In this document: positions 11,521 to 22,320 of the stretch, piece after piece
Numbering within the stretch: position 1 is the stretch's first letter
How the letters are laid out: every line of letters begins with the position of its first letter
Translations under genes and position numbers: made by a program
NCBI GenBank assembly: GCA_014529385.2
Contig: CM043952.1
Coordinates: forward strand, 62,976,370-63,040,369
DNA from: Adiantum capillus-veneris
Lineage: Eukaryota; Streptophyta; Polypodiopsida; Polypodiales; Pteridaceae
DNA: 64,000 nucleotides
Direction of reading: 5' to 3'
Notes under the pieces: model-generated
Seen by the model: the letters and a program-made list of their open reading frames with translations, nothing else
Databases searched by the model: none
What the model was told of the DNA's origin: nothing

Positions 11521-12420
11521 CTTAATCTGTGAACACTTTACAAGGAGTAGTGTGGTCATAGTTCTTACATCCATTCCATGACATGGTATGCTCATGGGGT
11601 GACCTATCACATAAAAATATCTTTGGTAGGAGTGCCCTCATGTTAGGAAAGAGTGTGTTGCTGCTGATGAAAAGTTTTTGCATTGTCCTACTAGGGATCT
11701 CTTCATGTCAGCATAATGATTTTTGGTGTAGTGGGAGCCACATTGTCGCTGAGGAGAGCTTTGTGCCACCGTAAAAGCTTCATGTTATGCCAGTTTCTTG
11801 AGCCGTTCTTGCAAACAACGCCACTCAACTAGCATAGCAAGAGGTCACCTTGTAACAAAAACATGTATGAATTCAACATTTGCAAGCTATATAATGAAGA
11901 CACTTGTTAAGTATATGTTGTACAAATTTGCAAGTATTTCTATCTAGCTGGGAATAAACAATATAAAAATATACATTAGGATGAGACTACCACCCCTAAT
12001 AAGCATGGATTTGAAGCACCTACCTGCAAGATGTAACAAAGAAGACTGTTTTAGAGGAAAAGTGGTGACACTTGGCCTCTCTAACCTGCAGCCTTTCACT
12101 ATTTGTGCATAAAAGCAACCTTTGTGCCAAGCACTACAAAACAAGTAGAGGCAACACCTTAGACTTCAAAGTTTATGATAAGAAGAACACAATCAAAAGT
12201 AAGAAGTATATTGTTACCTTGCATAAAGGGGTGTTTTATTCAAATATGTGATGGTATTGGCAAGATATTGAAGAATCGTCAACATTCATCTCACCGATGC
12301 TACGACGTTCCTGGGATGACCTCTACTCACCCTCACGTGCGGCCTTCGATGCAAACGTTGCGAACAAGCAAATATGTATGCATACGATTTGTGATGTCCT
12401 TGAGCACCATGGTAGTTGTT
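11521..12420 (+). other. Interior of CATTAGGA element, no gene seen
   Basis: No recognisable coding region. ORFs of up to 83 codons occur without family resemblance. Confidence 0.45.
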
Positions 12421-12427
12421 GCATGAG

Positions 12428-12680
12428 GAAGCAAAGGATGAAAAGAGAGAGGGGGGAGGGAGAGAGAGGAACATGGGAGAAGACAAGGGGGTAGTGGGGG
12501 AGAGAGAGAGAGAGTGGAGAAGGAGGAGAGAAGGGGGCAGGGAGGGAGAGGGAGGAACATGGGAGGAGAGAAGGGGACAGTGGGAGAGAGGGAGACAGGG
12601 GAGGAGGAGGAGAGAAGGGGCAGGGAGGGAGAGGAGAGGGAGAAAGGAGGGAGGAGGAAGAGAGAAGAAAGGTTTTTTTT
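12428..12680 (+). repeat. Polypurine minisatellite
   Basis: About 250 bp almost entirely of A and G on the plus strand, with recurring GGGAGGAGAGAAGGGG-like words. The ORFs predicted through it on both strands (Arg/Gly/Glu-rich or Leu/Ser/Pro-rich) are products of composition, not genes. Confidence 0.9.
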
Positions 12681-13085
12681 TTGGGGGGAGTTTTTTTTTG
12701 AAAAATTGGACTTTTAGTGCTTGTAAGTTTAAAAAAAATGTCAAAAAATACTTTTTTGATATGGATATATGTTAAGGGAGAGTTTTAAGTCAAAAATAAG
12801 TAAAAATAACTTTTTTTTAAAAAAGTCAAATTTTGGCTCTTAGTGATCCACGTTTTTGATGATGTGGCCACACCTCTTTACTCCCTTCACTTTCAAAAAG
12901 CTAGAGAGAGAAGGTGACCTCTTAGGTCCACATCCTACATGTGTCTTAAAAAAAGGCTAGAAAAGCCTACTCAAAACTAGCTTCTTGAATGCCCTTGTCC
13001 CCTTAACCCTACACACCATTACCCTTAATCCCTAAAAATTAGGATTCCTTACAAGGCCCATGCAAGGTTCATATTTCTCCTAATG

Positions 13086-13556
13086 TTGTTTTGCATCATG
13101 TTTATGATGATGGAATGATATCACATGATGTATAGAACCTTATGGATAGATGTGGATGTCTCATGTGCATGTTTATGATTGCTTTCCACCTTTCTAGGTC
13201 AGAACTAACTCTATGTGCTATAGAGGTGAAGTGCAGATATGATGTATCAACTTTGCATAATTAGATTTTATAAAGATTTAATACTTATATCATGTTTTTT
13301 TTCTGGTCAGACTTACTTTATGCATGAAAATTTCATGTCTTAAGGGTCATGTGTGTTGAATTCGATTGACTGCAGTGGATATGTTAAACTCCAAGTGTGG
13401 GAGTTGGTTCAGTGTAAATATGATTGGTGGTTAAGGGCTAAGATCCCTCATGGATTATGGTTGTGATTTTTTTGGTGAAAGCCGGTGTGCTCTTGGTTTT
13501 TTTGTTGGATGTGATTATGCGCCGAAATGTTTGCAGCCATGTTATGTTTTTTTAGA
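13086..13556 (+). repeat. Repeat X, copy 1, right part
   Basis: Resumes repeat X after the CATTAGGA element and matches 50789-51265. Shared words include TTTTGCATCATGTTTATG, TCCAAGTGTGGGAGTTGG and CCCTCATGGATTATGGTTGT. Similarity fades just before the ATG at 13557. Confidence 0.75.
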
Positions 13557-14248
13557 TGGATCGTCTTAATTGTTTAGATGAACTCCCAAGTGATTTTGTA
13601 GAAAGGGTCTTTTTCAATTACGCAGTTCGATTCAATATCCATTGCAAAATTGAAGTGGTTCGAGCTTCAAAGGAAACTAGAGACTACCTTGCTGAACACT
13701 TATATAGCATGGGAGTTGTATGTTGAAGCCCAACCTGAACATCAGACACAAGTGCATGAAAGGTTTATGATCGATCCACAGCTTTGGGTAAAGGAAAAGA
13801 TCCAAGAAGGCGACGTCATAGTACATGGATATGTTCTTTACCTTAACCTATGTTTGCTTTGTACATACCAAGTCGAGAGCTCATTCTTAGTAAGAAGGCC
13901 CTCATGCTAAACCAAAGATACGGCTTCTGTGAAAAGGTCATAATCAGAGTTTGGAAGAAGTCAAATGGCGGCAACCGATTATATTATGTACCCCAGAACT
14001 GGTTCAATAGAGTCTATGGACCCATTCTCAAATACAATCCTCACAATGTCACTATTACCTTTGATGACTACGAGAAGCCCAGGTGCATTAGTGATTTTTC
14101 TCAAGTGCATCCAATTGTAGTGAACTTGAGTAGGTATTTCTACAGTGATGATATAAATGAAAGGCACGCTCATGTAAACTTCTTTAATGCAATACCATCC
14201 ACAGATGTATATCATGAGGAGAAGAATGGCTCGAAAAGGGAGACGTAA
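13557..14248 (+). pseudogene. Broken ORF with F-box-like start, copy 1
   Basis: ATG at 13557 opens MDRLNCLDELPSDFVERVFF, which has the LP-xx-(F/V)-xx-(V/I)-(F/L) pattern of an F-box beginning. The frame stops after about 54 codons and coding-like sequence continues in other frames. A W-xx-YV...GYVLYLN segment lies at about 13660-13850. A second segment at 13850-14248 has YVPQNWFNRVYG then NPHNVTITFDDYEKP, which vaguely recalls a B3-type DNA-binding fold. The same three blocks recur in order at 14441-15258, so the similarity is not accidental. Function is not assigned; a decayed F-box or B3-like gene, or a gene fragment carried by repeat X, are both possible. If F-box, it would act in SCF ubiquitin ligases; that is inference. 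Confidence 0.4.
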
Positions 14249-14440
14249 ATTTTAATGCACAAGTTGAAGTTCTAAACTTTGAAACTCGAGATGTAAACAA
14301 ATATAAGGGTAGAACCTCGGTTGTAGGGTTATTAAATTTTGATTTTGATATGACTCATATTGTTTTGAGGTCATAATATTTGAGTTTGGATCTTGGTTTT
14401 ATCATTTTAACTAACTTGAGTGATGGGATGTGTGTGTAGA

Positions 14441-15258
14441 TGACTGACATCTTACCTCAAGGGATATGGGCGAATATACTCTCCTGCCTTATGGTGGAGG
14501 AGCATCTTCAAACAGGAGTGGAAGTGCAATGTCTTGTCACTGCAAAATGAGAAAGAGAAGAAAAGGTTATTGTCTACAGATTGTTTTGTACCTAATACAT
14601 TCCGAGCTTGGTACCATTACGTTGCAGGAAACCCTAAGTTTATACCACCTAGACATAAACCCCCGCCCATTGGGAGTATCGAATGGATTCAATCCAAGTT
14701 AGGAAAGGAGATCATTGTCACTAACCAAGTGTTGTACATAAACGTTTATGAACTTACCTTGGGACCGACAAAGGAAACATGGATAGCTAGGACCATACTT
14801 CCCTTAGTAATGGCTATGGGATGTTTCAACATTGTCATGTTCAATGTATGGGGCTATCAATGCCAGACCAACGACCAACATTCCTTTAGCCCGGTACCTT
14901 CGGAATTGTTATTTAACTTGTTTGGAAAGTCCATAATCCACAATCCTCACCATGTGCGAATATACACAACTTTGATGGATGGGACACACCAAATGTGTTT
15001 CCAAAAGAATCTGCTTACTTTGATGACTACTTCGGTTACAAGAAGGCAATAGTTCACAGCGAAATGGGAGTACCTGTTATTACTAACCAATCTCTTACCC
15101 AACAGTGGTATGATTCACATACTAATGAAAAAGATGTTTCAACCAAAAATAAAAGAGGATTAATGGGTTCACCCGTCCGTTGTACTCAAAGAATGGGACA
15201 ACTATGCTCCATTGGTGGAAGGATCTCACGATGGCTACTACCAGGTGCATTATGTTAG
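14441..15258 (+). pseudogene. Broken ORF with F-box-like start, copy 2
   Basis: A tandem relative of the preceding ORF. ATG at 14441 opens MTDILPQGIWANILSCL, a closer match to the F-box opening (LP-xx-(I/L)W-xx-IL-xxL). The frame stops after about 36 codons and resumes at 14534 in another frame. Blocks parallel to copy 1 are WYHYVAGNPK..QVLYIN (14610-14745) and VPSELLFNLFG..HNPHHVRIY (14895-14975). Near 14995 coding shifts frame again to FPKESAYFDDYFGYKK and ends at 15258. At least two frameshifts make it a pseudogene unless introns explain them. No GT/AG pair was confirmed. Confidence 0.4.
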
Positions 15259-15481
15259 AGCTATTAGAATTTATTAGAAACTTTCAAGACACTTTGTAGA
15301 CTTTTTGGAACCCCAAAGTTTTGTGATATAGAAATTGGTTTAATTTATTTGTTATTCTTTCTCCTTCTCTCTCTCTCTCATTCTATTCTCAACCGTCTAT
15401 TTTAATTAGCTTAAAAAACTTCGAGTGGTCCAGAATATTGTACTAAGTGTGACCTCAGTTGATATGGTGCATTAAGTTACC

Positions 15482-16616
15482 ATGCCTCCTAGAGAAAATG
15501 CGGCTACTGCTAACGCAAATGTGCCTATTGTTCCTCAATACACCATCATTGATAGAGACATCGATGCTATGCTTCGCAAGTCTCAACCTAGAAACTTTAC
15601 TGAGGAAGGCAAAGATCTAGGCAAAGTCCTTTGAAGATTTCATTGAGCGCATGGACGATTACTTTGATTTGGCTCATTGGTCTACATTAAACAAAACTAT
15701 TATTGCCAAGTTTAAACTAGAGAAAATAGCCAAGCATTGGTGGAGAGACCACTGCACAAAAAACAACATTGATCCTAATGCACCAACTTGTGGGATTATC
15801 TGAAAACCCAACTCAAGAAGAATTATCAGAACAAAGTTTGTCATTCAGACCGTATGAATGAGTTTCTTGATTGTACTGAAGGACTAGATATCTGGAATCA
15901 TACTATCAATATTTCTTGACCCTTGTCAAGTATGCTCCAGCAGGGATGACTCAAGAGGTCAAGGTAGCTCGATTCGTGTCAGCATAATCCTATGAAGACT
16001 AGACTTCAGAGTCTTTGTCTTACCAACTTTGCAGATGTCTTGATGTAGGCAAACCCATTGAAATAGAATTATCCAATACCAAAAAGAGGAAACCAGAACC
16101 TACTCCCGTTCATGAAATCAAAAGGCCTCGTTTGGAGGACGAACAAAGGTCTGGAAATCCATAACAAAGAAGAGAGAGCTTATTACGTATGAAGGCCAGA
16201 CGAGATCACTTGTGTTACACTTGTCTTAATCCTAACCATCATTCCAGAGATTGTCCATTTAACAATTCAAGTTTCACAAGGATTGGTGAACAATTATGAA
16301 CCTAGGAACTTCAACCCGAATCGGAATTTCAGAAATTTTAGACTTGGACCATCTACAATTCAGAGGAACTTCAATCAGCAGAACTTCAACCAAAATCATA
16401 GACAACCTCAAAACCAAGGGAACTTTAGACCACGCAGTCCACTTTTTGTCCGGAATGGACCGCCTCCCAACAATAACAACAATGGAAATGCTAACCGTCA
16501 ACCTCGTCCAGGAGAAGGAGGAAATCAAAGACCTCAAGTTAACAGAGCTCAAGGGGCTAGAGGCGAAGGAAGTCAGGAAAATGTGTATGTTCATGATGCA
16601 ATTGAACATTAGTGAG
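15482..16616 (+). pseudogene. Gypsy element C gag
   Basis: ATG at 15482 begins MPPRENAATANANVPIV, a usual opening for plant chromovirus gag. Capsid-like sequence follows in shifting frames (stops near 15630 onwards). A CCHC zinc knuckle, CYTCLNPNHHSRDC, is encoded at about 16210-16255. A frame at 16283-16612 is rich in Asn, Arg, Gln and Pro, a typical basic spacer after the nucleocapsid. The sequence upstream (15259-15481) lacks a recognisable primer-binding site or LTR, so the 5' end of C appears lost. Gag would assemble the particle and bind element RNA; multiple frameshifts show it is no longer functional. Confidence 0.65.
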
Positions 16617-16639
16617 TGAATGAACAATTTTCAGTAATT

Positions 16640-17333
16640 CAAACTCCAGTGGAGTATTAAGGTAACCATTTTACCTTATTGATTGATTCAGGGAGTACAC
16701 ATTCTTTCATATCTCCTAGGTGCATCAGAAATCTCATTTTGCCTGAACACCCTGTTACAGACCTTATAGTGAAATTAGCTATGGGTAGGAAGGTTAAGTC
16801 CTCTACTTTGTTTTGGATCGTCACAATACTTTTGCAAACTTCAGATCCATACCCATAGGAGTTTATGATGGAATCCTAGGAATGGATTGGCTTAAGGCCA
16901 ATGATGCTCACATACATTGTAAAGACGCTTCATTCACTTTCGAAAATGACCAAAACTCCAAGATTATAGTTACAAGGAAATGGGGAAAGCCTAAACTCAT
17001 ACTAGAGCTTTACCAAACTTATGAAGAGTCATAGGAAGAATAAAAGGATTTACCCTAAGGAGAAGAAGTTAGATTCACCTCAACTCGAATGGATAACACA
17101 ACTTGATGATGTATTTCCCAAAGAACTTTCACAGTTACCGCCGAAGCGTGATGTTGATCATGCAATAGAGCTTATTCTAGGAGCTCAACCAATTGCCCGT
17201 AGACCTTGCCCGTAGACCATACAAAATGTCGGTTCCTGAATATATGGAACTCAAGGAGCAACTAACTCAACTTCTTGAACAAGGCTTCATTCAACCCAGT
17301 GTTTCTCCATGGAGTACTCCTGTTGTAATGGAA
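16640..17333 (+). pseudogene. Gypsy element C protease and RT start
   Basis: The aspartic protease is visible at 16682 onward: IDSGSTHSFIS holds the D-S-G catalytic signature, followed by GVYDGILGMDWL at about 16860-16890. The linker to RT has LPPKRDVDHAIEL (about 17140-17175), the usual start of gypsy RT. The RT then reads SVSPWSTPVV and is cut by the solo LTR at 17334. Coding resumes at 18913 with [15 protein letters not shown]. Stops and a small local duplication near 17200 (GCCCGTAGACC repeated) also break the frame. Confidence 0.75.
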
Positions 17334-18912
17334 ATGGCCTATGAACTTTAAGAGTAGTGGAAATTAGAAGAAGCACTTTTGTGGAATTACTTTGTGAGCA
17401 TAGAGAGTGAACTTAATTGATGGTAGCAACTTAAAGATAGCATTTAGTTAACTTGGCATGAACAATACTTTTGCAAGAGAGAGAGCTTAGAGAGCATGAC
17501 AAGAGTTGAGGACCGGATTTATGTGGATCCAGTTCCCCATCCAATAGGCATTTGTATTATAGTTTCCCCAATCAAGAGAGACTTGGTACAATACAATCTT
17601 TGTGCTCCTTGTGACCTAGGTGATGCGATGAAGATGGAAAGCTTCATGCATCACGAGCATAACAAAAACTTTGTGGCAATCATTAACTATCGCAAGCCTT
17701 AGTCCCAAGGCATCAAACACCTTCGAAGGTGGAGAGAGCTAGCGGGGAATGAGGGTAGGGAAGAGAAAGAAGAAACATTTCATGGGAGAAAGAATTTGTT
17801 CCTCACTTATCATCCCCCTTCTTGCTAGCATACATAATAGCATAGTAATGAAGGTGGAGAAGATGGCAAGCTTAAGCATTGAAGCATAGCTCTTGATTGG
17901 ATTTGCATTCCATAGCCAAGAGTGTTGGTGTAAGCTCTCAACTTCTCTACTAGCTTGGAGAAGGAGAGGGAGCTCTTGCACTTTGCATTACACACAATGA
18001 GAGTGTGTGTGAGTGTGTGTGGGAGAGTATACCCCTCAAGAAACCCCCTAGCTTGCTTTGGTCGACCCCCTCTTGTAGCTCATGCTTCAAGCTCATTTGA
18101 CCCCTCCAAGCCTAGCCAATCACAAGCAAGAGGCATATCAAGCAAGCATGCTAGTCTTGGGACAAGCGTCTCCATTTCCCCTTTGAGATAGAGGACTTGA
18201 TAAATGCAAAAACAATTAATTAAATTAACAAATTTGTCATTGGACTCCTTGGGAGGCCAACCAATAGGCTTTGGGCACACCATGAGGGCAACAAGAGGAG
18301 GAGATTGACAAGTGGCCCTTTTGCTTTCTTTGTACCAAGCTTGCCTTGTGTGAGGGTGTGTGTGTTCTCTCTCATCCCCCTAGCTTTAGGGCTCGTCCCC
18401 TCTCTTGTAGGGATGGGATTTGACTTTTTGGACGCCTTACCCCGAAACACCTTAGTCAGAAATCATGACAAAGCACCTCAAGCCTGGGTAGTGTTTCCAC
18501 AAGCACCTAAGGCTCCCTAGTCGGTAAGCACGACAAGCACCTCAAGCATCTTAGTCATCAAGCATGACAAGCATCTCAAGCACCTTAGTCAGCAACACGA
18601 CAAGCACCTCAAGCTTAGGTCAGGTTCCCACCTCAAGCTCATTCCTAGCTTACCTAAGGTCAAAGGACTTTTTAACAACCTTTGGAGGTCTTTAATGAAG
18701 CTAATCCTAAGGTCTTTAAGCTCCATTATCTAGCCTTGCTCTTTGACATGCCATCTCTCATTTGGACCCCTTTATCATCGGCCCCGTGTTGAGATAGATA
18801 TGAAAGCACATGTCTATATTCTAACCCGTGTTCCCATTTATTCTCGCACATTAAATGATCAATTTAATATGAGAAAATCATTTGGGTTGGTTAGATATTA
18901 GATTTTATGACA
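17334..18912 (-). repeat. Solo LTR of element A family
   Basis: On the minus strand it starts TGTCATAAAATCTAATATCT and ends GGCCATTTCCATTACA, the same ends as the element A LTR (48948-50515), at almost the same length (1579 versus 1568 bp). No internal retroelement sequence accompanies it, so it is a solo LTR left by LTR-LTR recombination. It splits the RT of element C between two codons of a conserved motif, so the insertion is younger than C. A perfect target duplication could not be established. It contains the internal AGCACCTCAAGC minisatellite in minus orientation (about 18480-18620). Confidence 0.85.
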
Positions 18913-20030
18913 TGTGTTCTCTTTAATCCGAAGAAGGATGGTACTCTACATCTTTGTATTGGTTATCGTGGATTGAATTGGGTAACGGTCAAGAATAAGT
19001 ATGTAATACCAAGGATTGAGTTCTTGACCGATTACACGGAGTGTCTATCTTCACAAAAATTGATCTTAAGTCAGGGTATTACCAAATCCGAATCCAAGAG
19101 GAGGACATACCAAAGACAGGATTTAATACTCATTTTGGACATTATGAATTTACAGTTATGCCTTTTGGACTTACAAATATCCTGCAACTTTTAATCGTCT
19201 CATGACCAATGTGTTTCAAGAGCATCTTGATGATTTTGTTCTTGTCTTCTTCGATGATATCCTGGTTTACTCAAGAAATAGAGAAGAACACGAACAACAT
19301 GTGCAATAAGTGCTTGAAGTTCTTTGTCAAAATCAACTTTATGCTAAACATAGCAAATGCACCTTCTTCACTGACAAGGTGGAATATTTGGGATTTATTG
19401 TATCCAAGGATGGTGTTTCTTTTTATCCAAGTAAGATCAAAGCTGTTATAGCTTGGCCTACACCAAATCAGTACGAGAAGTACGTGGATTTTTTTGTTTA
19501 ATAGGATGGTATCGTACATGTATTCAAGGCTACGCCAAGATCGCATTTCCATTGACTAATACACTTAAGAAGGCTAAAGTGTTTACTTGGGATGAACGTG
19601 CTCAAGCTATTTTTGAGAAACTCAAAGAAGCTTTGGTGAATGCTCCAATACTGCAACTTCCAAAGTTCTCAAAGATGTTCATTGTGCTCATTGAGGCAAG
19701 TAGACAAGCAATCGGTGGTGTTCTATCTCAAGAAGGAAAACCAATAGCTTATGAATCTCGTAATTTACATACACATGAGTTAAATTATTATACACATGAC
19801 TTGGAATTATTGGCCATTGTGCATGCTCTTAAAGTATAGCGACATTATTTTCTTAGAAGGAGATTTGAACTACATACCAATCATAAAAGCCCGAAGTGGA
19901 TCTACACCCAACCTAACCTTAATATACGGCAATGAAATTGTTATGCGAATATGATTTTGGAATCGAATATAAACCTCGGAAGGAAAATCTTGTGGCCAAT
20001 GCCTTAAGCAGGAAGAGTACTGTAGCGGCT
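18913..20030 (+). pseudogene. Gypsy element C RT and RNase H
   Basis: Continuation of the interrupted RT. Visible motifs are [18 protein letters not shown], then LVFFDDILVYS (catalytic site with F in place of the usual Y in YxDD, near 19240-19270), KCTFFTDKVEYLGFIVS, and after a frameshift near 19500 [17 protein letters not shown]. RNase H follows: [16 protein letters not shown] (first catalytic Asp replaced by Glu) and [15 protein letters not shown]. It would copy element RNA into DNA in gag particles. Stop codons at about 19193, 19308, 19501 and 19838 show decay. Confidence 0.8.
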
Positions 20031-21429
20031 GTTCACAGCCTCTACTACCTCTTTAATTGACCTAATTTGAGAAGGTATCTCGCAAGACCTGTATTACTTA
20101 AAAATCCGGTACTTGATGAACTTAAATAATCACATGGAGAAGCAACAGAGACAAATCAAAGGCCTCCACGCTGAAGGCGATGACCTTTACTTCAGTAACC
20201 GTCTTTGTATCCCAAATCAAGGTGGAGTCAAACTTTAATTACTATAGGATGCTCAAGATATGCCTATAGCAAGACACCCAGGATACATTAAAACTTACTC
20301 TATTGTAAGGAAGAGTTTCTTTTGGCCAGGACTAAAGCGTGATGTGTTGAACTATGTTACAAGATGTTTAACATGTCAACATATTAAAGTTGAACAAGTT
20401 CGATACCCCGGTAAGCTTCAACCTATTGATGCACCACAAATGAAATGGGAATGCATATCCAGGACTTCCTACATCTCTGAGATATGACTCTATTTTTGTG
20501 GTTGTTGATATGCTTACAAAAATGAACCATTTGTTTCTAGTCCAGACAACGTTTATAGCTAAGGATATAGCTATCTCTGATCGCGATGTGAAGTTCACAT
20601 CAAATTTTTGGAAAGCCTTATTCTCAACTACAAGAATTGAGTTAGTCTTTAATACCTCTTATCACCCTCAAACTGATGGGCAAACAAAAAGGACCAATCA
20701 AATCATTGAAGTCATGTTAAGAGCTTATTGTATGCATGAGTAAGGTAAATAGACTAGATATTTGTTTTTGGTTGAATTTGCATATAATTCCTCATTCCAA
20801 TGCTCAATTGGGATGTCCCCTTTTCAACCATTGTATGGACAAGAGTGTCTTACTCCACTCAAATGGACAGACCCTCTCATGTAGATTCAAGCATCCAAAG
20901 AAATGTTTGATGAAATGCAACTACAAACCGATCTTATATGGCAAGATATTAAGATTGCTCAAGATAGACAAAAGAGTTATGCGCTGACCCTAAATGATCT
21001 ATCAGACTTTTTGAAAAGGGTAATATAGTATTTTTGAGAGTGAAACCCAAAAGTAGCTCCTTATCAATGGATAAGTGTAAGAAGCTCAGTGCCAGATATT
21101 GTGGACCTTTTGTAATCATAGAGAGGATTAATAATCAAGCTTATAGACTCTTGTGGTACCACCATACATAAAAGTACATGATGTTTTTCACATCAGCTTA
21201 CTCAAGAAGTATGTATCTGATCCACAACATATTTACCTCTACAAATGGAACTTTTGAAGTATATCCAGAAGTGATACTTCAAAGTAGAACTAAGCCTCTA
21301 CGTAATCGGACCATTATTGAACACCTTGTTAAATGGTCAACATATCCTGAGGAAGATGCCACTTGGAAACGTGATAATGTAATGAGACTAAATTATCCAG
21401 ATTTCATTGACGAGGTGAGGACATCTTGA
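20031..21429 (+). pseudogene. Gypsy element C integrase with chromodomain-like end
   Basis: The integrase zinc domain (HHCC) is at about 20265-20400: HPGYIKT..RKSFFWPGLK..RCLTCQ. Core residues appear as VVDMLTKMNHL, then SDRDVKFTSNFW and SYHPQTDGQTKRTNQ (about 20495-20720), where the E of the usual DGQTE-R is K. The C-terminal part ends IEHLVKWSTYPEEDATWKRD (21320-21380), the signature of a chromodomain, which places C in the chromovirus branch of Ty3/gypsy. Known chromodomains steer integration into heterochromatin. Several frame changes and stops are present. Confidence 0.75.
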
Positions 21430-21449
21430 ATTTTTCAAGTGTGGTAGGA

Positions 21450-21770
21450 TGTAAGATTCCCAAAATTTGGGTCTCTTTTAAAAATAAGAAAAACAAATTC
21501 TAATGTCCGTTTTGTCGAATTTTGATTTAAGATGCTTGATTGACAGTATTGTAAGGTTCTGAAGTAAAAAGCAAGGTCGTTTCCATGTTCCAGTAGGTTA
21601 GACGGACGTTTGATTCAGTTTTGAAAAAAATCACTATTTTTAGCTTTTTCATGCTTTTTATGCTTTTAGGTGGTTTTTTGCAAAAAGTAGGGTCGGATCC
21701 TTAACCTACGTGTTCCAGGGAAGCTATGGTTCAATTTTGTAAAAATATGCTTTTCGAGTGCTTTTCACGT
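21450..21770 (+). repeat. Element C 3' LTR, first part
   Basis: Begins TGTAAGATTCCCAAAATTTG about 20 bp after the stop of the chromodomain frame, a start common to chromovirus LTRs. It contains TTTTTAGCTTTTTCATGCTT and ATGGTTCAATTTTG words repeated around 28310-28470. It is interrupted at 21771 by element D. The remainder presumably continues at 27713. The 3' end was not identified and there is no 5' LTR to compare with. Confidence 0.5.
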
Positions 21771-22320
21771 TGTGAGCGGGATGAAAACACACACAGCGCC
21801 TCTATAACGACCCGACACACACTCTTGGGAAGATACACACACACACACACGATGGGGCACCACTTGGCTTACACAACACACCTGGCTGAGACAAGGAACA
21901 CACCTATGGAGTGAGAGGAGAGAGACGATCCGTTTACTCACTCCACACAGAGAGATACACACACACACACACACCCAAAAAACTCAACTCCAAAGAGGAT
22001 AATTTATGATGTTTAGATACAATTGAGCTTGGGCCAACACCAATGGGGCAAATAGCTCACACAGTATGGATAAAATAAGCCATATATAATCACAAACTGG
22101 AGCAGAAACTTCGCTCATAGGAGAAACTTACATAGAAAAACAGCAGGAAAAGAGTGAGGAATTTGGCAAAATGAACAGCGCCATCGCGTCCGGAACGGCC
22201 CAAAACCCCAGTCGACAATGTCAAAGTGCTCAAATCCGACCTCGGATGAGCAGTTTACGGCCAAAACAGGCTCCAAAAACACCAAAAACACACCTGCGAC
22301 TGTTCCTCCTCTCTTCTCCA
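21771..22320 (-). repeat. Element D 3' LTR
   Basis: On the minus strand it starts TGGAGAAGAGAGGAGG and ends CCCGCTCACA. It contains two CA microsatellite patches (about 21831-21851 and 21955-21975). It differs from the 5' LTR only at scattered single bases and CA-repeat lengths. Confidence 0.9.

Larger units (their letters stand above)
7272..13085. mobile_element. 5.8-kb CATTAGGA terminal-inverted-repeat element
   Basis: The left end CATTAGGAAAAATATGAACC is mirrored by the right end (reverse complement CATTAGGAGAAATATGAACC). The inverted similarity seems to continue, diverged, for several hundred bases: both sides hold a GGGATTAAGG word and a TCAAAAAAGTATTTTT patch. The uninterrupted site is present at about 50788, so insertion into repeat X is directly visible. 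No target-site duplication is apparent; the left flank has a tandem GGGTCGAAGT doublet instead. The same terminal 8-mer bounds the elements at 36106 and 37156. No transposase-like ORF was recognised, so it is probably non-autonomous. The family is not one I can name. Confidence 0.7.

Noticed and set aside
12286-12775. 152- and 119-codon ORFs on opposite strands
   Set aside because: They follow the polypurine tract; composition alone removes stop codons.
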